10,486 bases of DNA from Candidatus Aerophobota bacterium (GTDB lineage Bacteria; Aerophobota; Aerophobia; Aerophobales; AE-B3A). A model generated the notes under the pieces. The model ran no database searches and was not told the origin of the DNA. It was given only the letters and a program-made list of their open reading frames with translations. The position numbers and the translations under genes were made by a program. Positions 5,922 through 10,486 of this stretch are shown one piece after another. The DNA lies in NCBI GenBank assembly GCA_030610725.1, contig JAUWRE010000015.1, positions 1-10,486 of the forward strand, written 5' to 3'. The first letter of the stretch is position 1. Each line of letters starts with the position of its first letter.

Positions 5922-6123
5922 AAGACGTTAAAAGGCCGTATCTCGTTGTTCGTATCTCGTATCTCGGTGAAAAAGGAAAAAAGAGCGTAAATACAAAGCT
6001 AAAACTTAAAATCAAGCCAAAAGAAGTAAGTGGCATGTTATACAGGATAATTTGTTTCATGTGCTATATGTCATACTAGATACCAGATACGATTCACGAG
6101 ATACGAATTAGGGGGGTTGAATA
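5922..6123 (+). repeat. Inverted-repeat element E6, GTATCT heptads (rplR-rpsE gap)
   Basis: The left arm at 5937-5964 and right arm at 6078-6105 are 28 nt each and match at 24 positions. Three adjacent mismatches are confined to the second heptad, CGTTGTT on the left against CGTGAAT on the right. The other heptads are CGTATCT-like, and GTATCT appears three times on each side in opposite orientation. The arm therefore carries three different words of one family. The left arm starts 15 nt after the rplR stop. The right arm ends 5 nt before GGGGGG (6111-6116), which serves rpsE. The AT-rich interior (about 113 nt) shares short stretches with E7: 5982-5991 with 10171-10180, and 6001-6014 with 10212-10225. 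No ORF of note. Confidence 0.8.
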
Positions 6124-6633
6124 GTGCAGAGGTCAAAAGAAAAAGATAATAATGTAAAGGAAGAGGGCGGTCAACTAGAAGAGAAATTAATAAGGGTGCG
6201 GAGAGTTTTTACTGTAGTTAAAGGAGGCCGGACTATAGGGTTTAATGCTTTGGTAGTGGTGGGCAATCGAAAAGGTAAGGTAGGTCTTGGTTTAGGAAAG
6301 GCTAAAGAATTAGTCGAAGCCATAAGGAAAGGAAGAAAAAAAGCAGAGAGGAATACGATCTATGTTTCTCTTAGAAATAATACTATTCCTCATGAAATAA
6401 TAGGAAAGTATGGAGCAGGGCAAGTTTTTCTTAAACCAGCTTCTTCTGGAACAGGAGTTATTGCTGGAGAGACAGTGAGAGCGGTAGTAGAGCTAGCTGG
6501 AATAAAAGATATCTTGAGCAAGTCTTTACGGAGTAATAACCCTCTTAATCTAGCTAAGGCTACAATTGAGGGACTAAGAAACCTAAGAGATCCTGATAAG
6601 GTTATTAGATTACGAAAAAGGAACCATCGATGA
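6124..6633 (+). CDS. rpsE: 30S ribosomal protein S5
   Basis: S5 sits at the mRNA entry side of the 30S subunit and influences translational fidelity. The start is GTG 6124, with a G-run (6111-6116) 7 nt upstream. The 169-residue product has a hydrophilic, poorly conserved leader (1-19). The dsRBD-like domain follows, [44 protein letters not shown] (19-62), then the C-terminal domain with [39 protein letters not shown] (92-130) and [14 protein letters not shown]. Its TGA stop overlaps the ATG of rplO as ATGA. In most bacteria rpmD (L30) would lie between them; there is no room for it here. Confidence 0.97.
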   Translation: MQRSKEKDNNVKEEGGQLEEKLIRVRRVFTVVKGGRTIGFNALVVVGNRKGKVGLGLGKAKELVEAIRKGRKKAERNTIYVSLRNNTIPHEIIGKYGAGQVFLKPASSGTGVIAGETVRAVVELAGIKDILSKSLRSNNPLNLAKATIEGLRNLRDPDKVIRLRKRNHR

Positions 6634-7067
6634 ATGCATCGTTATTGACACCTCCTTCTGGAGCTACTCATAGAAGGAAAATAGTAGGCAGAGGGCCTAG
6701 TTCAGGGCATGGCAAAACATCTACACGGGGACACAAAGGACAAAAGGCTCGTTCGAAAGTTGCTCTCTGGTTTGAAGGGGGGCAGATGCCTCTTACTCGC
6801 AGAGTTCCTAAAAGAGGTTTTACCAGTGTCCTTAAACAGAGAAACCAAATAGTCAATGTTAAGGATTTGAATATATTTCAAAAGGATGTTGTTGTTAGTC
6901 CAGAATTATTGATAAAAACAGGGCTAGTGAAGAAAAAAGGCAAAATTAAGATATTGGGCAAAGGAAAGCTTAATCTAGCCTTGGAAGTAAAGGCTCATCA
7001 ATTTTCCAAAGAAGCTGAGAGGAAAATAAAGGAAGCAGGGGGAAAAATAGAGGTTATTTCATGCTAG
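6630..7067 (+). CDS. rplO: 50S ribosomal protein L15
   Basis: L15 is a late-assembling 50S protein with a long extended N-terminal arm that threads into 23S rRNA. The 145-residue product shows that arm: [26 protein letters not shown] (about 17-42), followed by [17 protein letters not shown] (48-64). The C-terminal globular part contains [25 protein letters not shown] and ends [12 protein letters not shown] 6630 overlaps the rpsE stop by four bases, with AAGGA (6618-6622) 7 nt upstream. The last seven bases overlap secY. The coupling rpsE-rplO-secY is thus unbroken, and no rpmD is present. Confidence 0.97.
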   Translation: MNASLLTPPSGATHRRKIVGRGPSSGHGKTSTRGHKGQKARSKVALWFEGGQMPLTRRVPKRGFTSVLKQRNQIVNVKDLNIFQKDVVVSPELLIKTGLVKKKGKIKILGKGKLNLALEVKAHQFSKEAERKIKEAGGKIEVISC

Positions 7068-8344
7068 AGAGATTTCAGAATATTTTTAGAATTCCGGAGC
7101 TGCGCAGAAGAATCCTTTTTACATTAGGTGTGTTTGTAGTTTTCAGGTTTGGCATTTTTGTTCCTATCCCAGGGATAAATGTAGATGCTCTTGCCCAAAG
7201 TGCTATCTTTGAAACAGGAGCCTTCGGCTTAATGAATATTTTCGGTGGTGGGGCCCTTAGCCGAATGTCTATTTTTGCTATGGGAATAATGCCTTATATT
7301 AGTACTTCAATTATTATGCAGCTTTTAACCGTAGCTATACCTCAGCTTGAACGGTTGAGCAAGCAAGGAGAAGAGGGAAGACAGAAAATCACTCAGATTA
7401 CCAGGTATGCTACTTTACCCATCGGTGCTATTCAGGCGGTAACATTAGCCTATATGATTCAAAACATGGAGAACGGGGCTTTTGTAATTATCAGGGGACC
7501 AGCTTTTATCTTTTCTGCTGTGGTGACCTTACTTGCAGGGACTATATTTATAATGTGGCTGGGGGAGAAGATTACTGAAAGGGGTATAGGTAATGGGATT
7601 TCCTTAATAATTTTTGCTGGAATTGTAGCTCAGCTACGTCCAGCTGCCGGAAGTATTAGTAGCTTACTGAGCGTTGGAGAGATAACTCCCTTCCGTATTT
7701 TTCTTTTTGCTTTAATTAGTATTTTTGTGATTGCAGCTGTAGTAGTCATTTATGAAGCGGAAAGACGAATTCCTATTCGTTATGCCAGAAGAATAGTAGG
7801 AAGAAAGGTTTATGGAGGACAGACTTCTTATATCCCTATCCGTGTAGGGGGAGTAGGAGTGATTGCCATAATTTTTGCTATAGCTATCTTAATGTTGCCT
7901 TCTACCGTAGTCAGATTTATTCCTCATCCTATTACACAGCAGATTGCTGGGTGGCTGAGTCCAGGGGCATCATTGTATTATGTTCTGCTTGCTTTAGCGG
8001 TAGTTTTGTTTACTTTTTTCTATACAGCGATTGTCTTTAATCCAGTAGAGGTAGCAGATAATATGCGTCGGTACGGGGGGTTTATTCCTGGACTCCGCCC
8101 AGGGAAACCGACCGCTGAGTATATCACAGCTGTTCTTACTCGGGTTACTTTTGTTGGTGCTATATTTTTTGCTTTTATTGCCATACTTCCTGAGATAGTT
8201 AATAGGGAACTCTTGCGTCAAAGTCTTCCTTTTGGGGGAACTTCCATTCTTATTGCGGTAGGTGTAGCCCTGGATACAGCGCAACAGCTAGAATCTCACC
8301 TTTTGATGCGACATTATAAGGGATTTATGAAAACAGGGAGATAA
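7061..8344 (+). CDS. secY: Preprotein translocase subunit SecY
   Basis: SecY is the channel of the Sec translocon in the inner membrane, working with SecE, SecG and SecA or the ribosome. The 427-residue product has ten hydrophobic segments at roughly 18-36, 71-92, 115-133, 147-167, 176-192, 210-231, 265-283, 304-326, 362-378 and 390-408. Family signatures include [12 protein letters not shown] (29-40), the plug region near 55-65, the GMGIMPYI-like block [18 protein letters not shown] (72-89), ERGIGNGIS (173-181), and the cytosolic C5 loop [23 protein letters not shown] (327-349) with its conserved arginine at 346. ATG 7061 overlaps rplO by 7 nt, with GAGG at 7050-7053. Position after rplO is the standard one. 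Confidence 0.98.
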   Translation: MLERFQNIFRIPELRRRILFTLGVFVVFRFGIFVPIPGINVDALAQSAIFETGAFGLMNIFGGGALSRMSIFAMGIMPYISTSIIMQLLTVAIPQLERLSKQGEEGRQKITQITRYATLPIGAIQAVTLAYMIQNMENGAFVIIRGPAFIFSAVVTLLAGTIFIMWLGEKITERGIGNGISLIIFAGIVAQLRPAAGSISSLLSVGEITPFRIFLFALISIFVIAAVVVIYEAERRIPIRYARRIVGRKVYGGQTSYIPIRVGGVGVIAIIFAIAILMLPSTVVRFIPHPITQQIAGWLSPGASLYYVLLALAVVLFTFFYTAIVFNPVEVADNMRRYGGFIPGLRPGKPTAEYITAVLTRVTFVGAIFFAFIAILPEIVNRELLRQSLPFGGTSILIAVGVALDTAQQLESHLLMRHYKGFMKTGR

Positions 8345-8349
8345 CAGAT

Positions 8350-8997
8350 ATGCATCTGGTCTTGTTGGGCGCTCCCGGGGCAGGCAAAGGCACGCAAGTA
8401 GAAAGACTGAAAGACAAGCTAGGCCTCGTATATGTAGCTGCAGGAGACCTATTGAGGAAAGCAGTTAAGGAGAGGACTCTCTTGGGTCAGAAAGCTGAAA
8501 ATTTTATCAAACAGGGAAGACTTGTTTCTGATGATATTGTTTTAGAACTTCTAGAAGATAAAATAAGAGAGGAAAAGAAAGGGTTTATTTTAGACGGTTT
8601 TCCTCGTAACCTATTTCAGGCAAAAAAATTAGATGAAATTCTGCATAGGGAAAATAGAAGACTTGATTTAGTGATTAATCTGGAGGTAAAAGAGTCTACT
8701 ATCATAGAGCGGTTGAGTAGGCGGTTGGTCTGTTCTAGTTGTGGTCGCATATATAACAAAGAAAATTTGGGAGGTTTTAGCAGTACCTGTCGGGTTTGTG
8801 GAGCTTCTTTTTTCCAGAGGGATGATGATAATCCAGAAGCAATCAAGGAGAGAATAAAGACCTATTTGAAGCATACCCATCCTTTGATTAGCTATTACAG
8901 GAAGAAAAAGATTTTGTATAATATTGAAGGAGAGCAGTCACCGGAGGAGATTACTCAAGAAATATTGAATTTTCTGGGCAAAAAGGAAAAAATTTGA
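8350..8997 (+). CDS. adk: Adenylate kinase (zinc-binding LID form)
   Basis: Adenylate kinase interconverts ATP + AMP and 2 ADP in the cytoplasm. The 215-residue long form is complete: P-loop GAPGAGKGT (7-15), AMP-binding region with D33 and R36, DGFPRN (82-87), and a LID with C128, C131, C147 and C150 that should bind zinc, followed by [13 protein letters not shown] (157-169). Two positions are unusual: the customary STGD is AAGD (30-33), so the AMP-contacting threonine is an alanine, and DGFPRT is DGFPRN. The P-loop lysine and the main arginines are kept, so it is probably active. The start lies 5 nt after secY; the stop overlaps the infA TTG. In many operons map follows adk, but it is absent here. 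Confidence 0.96.
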   Translation: MHLVLLGAPGAGKGTQVERLKDKLGLVYVAAGDLLRKAVKERTLLGQKAENFIKQGRLVSDDIVLELLEDKIREEKKGFILDGFPRNLFQAKKLDEILHRENRRLDLVINLEVKESTIIERLSRRLVCSSCGRIYNKENLGGFSSTCRVCGASFFQRDDDNPEAIKERIKTYLKHTHPLISYYRKKKILYNIEGEQSPEEITQEILNFLGKKEKI

Positions 8998-9221
8998 CCA
9001 AAGAGGAATTGATTAAGACATCAGGAGTTGTTTTAGAGACATTACCCAACGCTACCTTTAGGATAGAGCTGACCAATGGTCGTAGAGTGCTAGCTCATGT
9101 GTGTGGTAAGATGAGAATGAAGTTTATCAGAATACTTCCAGGTGATAGAGTTAGCCTGGAGGTTTCTCCCTATGATTTATCACGGGGAAGAATTGTATAT
9201 AGGGAAGGAAAAGGCAAGTGA
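8994..9221 (+). CDS. infA: Translation initiation factor IF-1
   Basis: IF-1 binds the 30S A site during initiation and helps IF-2 and IF-3. The 75-residue OB-fold protein matches the family along its length: [60 protein letters not shown] (11-70). The start is TTG 8994, overlapping the adk stop as TTGA, with AAGGA at 8983-8987 six nt upstream. The first residues [10 protein letters not shown] replace the more common AKEDVIEVEG-type start and are slightly divergent. The 3' end overlaps rpmJ by four bases (GTGA), so adk-infA-rpmJ should be coupled in translation. Identification is secure. Confidence 0.97.
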   Translation: MTKEELIKTSGVVLETLPNATFRIELTNGRRVLAHVCGKMRMKFIRILPGDRVSLEVSPYDLSRGRIVYREGKGK

Positions 9222-9331
9222 AAGTTAGGTCTTCAGTGAAAAGGATGTGTAAGAAGTGTAAGGTAGTGAGGAGAAAAGGAGTAGTGCGGGTTATCTGTGA
9301 AAATCCAAAACATAAGCAACGTCAAGGGTAG
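9218..9331 (+). CDS. rpmJ: 50S ribosomal protein L36, zinc-binding form
   Basis: L36 is the smallest 50S protein and stabilises 23S rRNA near the sarcin-ricin loop region. This 37-codon gene starts at GTG 9218, overlapping the infA stop as GTGA, with AAGGA (9205-9209) 8 nt upstream. The product reads [20 protein letters not shown] followed by [17 protein letters not shown]. The zinc ligands C11, C14, C27 and H32 are all present, so this is the zinc-binding (C+) type, at its full 37-residue length. Its position between infA and rpsM is the standard one. It ends 12 nt before rpsM. Confidence 0.97.
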   Translation: MKVRSSVKRMCKKCKVVRRKGVVRVICENPKHKQRQG

Positions 9332-9343
9332 AGGGAGGAATAA

Positions 9344-9721
9344 ATGGCTCGAATCGCTGGAGTAGAAATTCCACCTAATAAGAAGATAAGAATAGGGCTG
9401 ACTTCTATTTATGGGATTGGGTACTCACTGACTAAAGAGATTATTTCTAAGACTGGCGTTAATCCAGATACGCAAGGGAAGAATCTAACTGAAGATGAGG
9501 TGAACAAACTACGTAGGATTATCGAAAATGATTACAAGATAGAAGGGGAACTTAGAAGACAGGTCAGTTCGGATGTTAGCAGACTGATACATATCGGATG
9601 TTACAGGGGGATTCGGCATAAGAAAGGTCTGCCGGTGAGAGGGCAGAGAACAAGGTCGAATGCTAGATCCCGCAAGGGACCCCGAAGGACACTGGGTAAA
9701 AAGAAAAAAGGAACGAAATAG
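9344..9721 (+). CDS. rpsM: 30S ribosomal protein S13
   Basis: S13 lies at the top of the 30S head and forms bridges with L5 and the 23S rRNA, and its tail contacts P-site tRNA. The 125-residue product starts [33 protein letters not shown] (1-33), the helix-two-turn-helix region follows, and the conserved block [26 protein letters not shown] (87-112) precedes a lysine-rich tail. ATG 9344 has a strong GGAGG (9334-9338) 5 nt upstream. The gap from rpmJ is only 12 nt, so the S4-binding pseudoknot that controls the alpha operon in E. coli cannot sit in an intergenic leader here. Nine bases separate it from rpsK. Confidence 0.97.
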   Translation: MARIAGVEIPPNKKIRIGLTSIYGIGYSLTKEIISKTGVNPDTQGKNLTEDEVNKLRRIIENDYKIEGELRRQVSSDVSRLIHIGCYRGIRHKKGLPVRGQRTRSNARSRKGPRRTLGKKKKGTK

Positions 9722-9730
9722 GAGAGCAAG

Positions 9731-10129
9731 ATGCCTAGAAAAAAAGGCGAAAAGACAAGGAAGAAGAAGAAGACAATGAAAATGGAGGAGGCAGTAGCTT
9801 ATATTCATTCTACCTTCAATAATACCATAATTACTATGACCGATTTACAAGGAGATGTTCTTTGTTGGTGCTCAGCAGGTGAGGTGGGTTTCAAGGGGAC
9901 AAAAAAGGGAACTCCCTTTGCTGCCCAAAAGACAGCCGAGAATATAGTTAAAAAAGCTCAAGAGGGATTCGAAATTACAAAAGTGAAGGTAATAGTGAAA
10001 GGTCCAGGTTCAGGAAGAGAAACTGCTATTAGGACCCTACAAGCAGCTGGCTTAAAGGTTATTTCTATCATAGAGGCAACTCCCATTCCTCATAATGGGT
10101 GTCGTCCTCCCAAGAAAAGAAAAGTATAA
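9731..10129 (+). CDS. rpsK: 30S ribosomal protein S11
   Basis: S11 is part of the 30S platform near the mRNA exit and Shine-Dalgarno helix. The 132-residue product has the basic leader [13 protein letters not shown] (2-14), then [44 protein letters not shown] (23-66), and ends in the family hallmark [42 protein letters not shown] (91-132). ATG 9731 has a GGAGAG motif (9721-9726) upstream. The gene lies 9 nt after rpsM and closes a long, unbroken block that began with rpsE. Repeat element E7 begins 1 nt after its stop codon and separates it from rpsD. Confidence 0.97.
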   Translation: MPRKKGEKTRKKKKTMKMEEAVAYIHSTFNNTIITMTDLQGDVLCWCSAGEVGFKGTKKGTPFAAQKTAENIVKKAQEGFEITKVKVIVKGPGSGRETAIRTLQAAGLKVISIIEATPIPHNGCRPPKKRKV

Positions 10130-10358
10130 ATTCGTTGCTCGTTGCTGGTTGCTAGTCGCTCGAAAAGAAGAGAGCGTAAAACGTAGAGCAGAAAATGCAA
10201 AAGAATGACGTAAAATTCAAAATCAGATTCAAAGAAAGAAAAACAGGTTTAGGTTTTCAATTATGGTTTTTCGCTTTTAGTTCTTTGCTTTACGCTTTAT
10301 TGGGTACGAGCAACCAGCAACCAGCAACCAGCAACGAGATACGAGAAAGGAGGATTTA
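10130..10358 (+). repeat. Inverted-repeat element E7 with heptad-array arms (rpsK-rpsD gap)
   Basis: The left arm at 10131-10162 and right arm at 10307-10338 are 32 nt each and match at 28 positions. The right arm adds an AGATACGAG extension to 10345. GTTGCT occurs three times on the left and its reverse complement four times on the right, with 7-nt spacing. The left arm begins 1 nt after the rpsK stop. The extended right arm ends directly before AAAGGAGG, the rpsD ribosome binding site. Inside, 10173-10180 (AGCGTAAA) is the perfect reverse complement of 10289-10296, lengthening the hairpin after an unpaired stretch. The interior (144 nt) is the longest of the set and shares stretches with E4 and E6. 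No credible ORF. Confidence 0.85.
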
Positions 10359-10486
10359 TTGGCACGAGATATAGAAAGCAAATGCAAGAAATGCCGCAGG
10401 CTAAAAGTAAAACTTTTCTTGAAAGGGGAAAGGTGTTATTCAGATAAATGTGGTCTGGAGAAAAAGAAATCAGAGAGGTTTGTGCG
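10359..10486 (+). CDS. rpsD: 30S ribosomal protein S4 (5' part), zinc-binding form
   Basis: S4 nucleates 16S rRNA 5'-domain assembly and in E. coli represses the alpha operon. Only the first 42 codons are in the window, running off the end at 10486. The start is TTG 10359, behind a near-perfect AAAGGAGG (10346-10353) with a 5-nt gap. The N-terminus ARDIESKCKKCRRLKVKLFLKGERCYSDKC has cysteines at 9, 12, 26 and 31, the same positions as the zinc knuckle of Thermus-type S4, so this is the C+ form. The following GLEKKKSERFV replaces the usual AIERRPYPPGQ-like stretch. Identity is clear from motif and from its position after rpsK; the rest of the protein cannot be assessed. Confidence 0.93.
   Translation, partial: MARDIESKCKKCRRLKVKLFLKGERCYSDKCGLEKKKSERFV

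Noticed and set aside
7994..8284. Minus-strand 96-codon ORF within secY
   Set aside because: It is a shadow of the conserved SecY C-terminal coding sequence. It resembles no protein and has no ribosome binding site that I can support.
285..10358. Transposon-type MITEs with target-site duplications
   Set aside because: I looked at the flanks of the arms and saw no consistent direct duplications. The arms are heptad arrays, unlike transposase terminal repeats, and no transposase is present.

Overview
The window is a contiguous piece of a bacterial S10-spc-alpha ribosomal-protein superoperon. All genes are on the + strand, in the order rpsS-rplV-rpsC-rplP-rpmC-rpsQ-rplN-rplX-rplE-rpsN(type Z)-rpsH-rplF-rplR-rpsE-rplO-secY-adk-infA-rpmJ-rpsM-rpsK-rpsD(partial). 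Gene order and protein sequences are bacterial. The DNA is AT-rich by eye, with many AGA/AGG arginine codons. rpmD (L30) is missing between rpsE and rplO, and map is missing between adk and infA. S14, L36, L24, S4 and adenylate kinase all carry intact Cys-type zinc-binding motifs. This fits an uncultivated or deep-branching, possibly anaerobic or thermophilic bacterial lineage, but the phylum cannot be fixed from the sequence alone. Eight of 22 genes use TTG or GTG starts.

The genes fall into tightly packed blocks: rplV-rpsC-rplP-rpmC-rpsQ-rplN (1-285: end of an upstream block with rpsS), rplX-rplE, rpsN, rpsH, rplF-rplR, rpsE-rplO-secY-adk-infA-rpmJ-rpsM-rpsK, and the rpsD start. Within blocks, neighbours overlap or lie within a few bases of each other; the largest such gap is 46 nt, between rpsQ and rplN. 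They encode the small- and large-subunit proteins, initiation factor IF-1, the SecY translocon channel and adenylate kinase, so the operon ties ribosome assembly to initiation, protein export and nucleotide balance.

The striking part lies between the blocks. Seven gaps of about 145-229 bp (285-491, 2790-2974, 3865-4009, 4196-4408, 4808-4989, 5922-6123, 10130-10358) are almost completely filled by long inverted-repeat elements. Their arms, about 25-32 nt, are tandem arrays of degenerate 7-mers: XGTYGCT, XGTATCT, XGTGAAT, or in one case TAGCGNN. These read forward in the left arm and reverse-complemented in the right arm, around a variable interior of about 80-145 nt. The left arm usually starts 1-6 nt after the upstream stop codon, and the right arm usually ends 5-14 nt before the next Shine-Dalgarno. 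If folded in the mRNA, each would bring a stop codon close to the next ribosome binding site. I call these E1-E7 below. They resemble a multi-copy palindromic repeat family (compare REPINs, Rickettsia palindromic elements and the heptanucleotide STRRs of cyanobacteria), but I do not recognise them as a named family. Their repeated placement inside one of the most conserved operons in bacteria is the main observation of this window.
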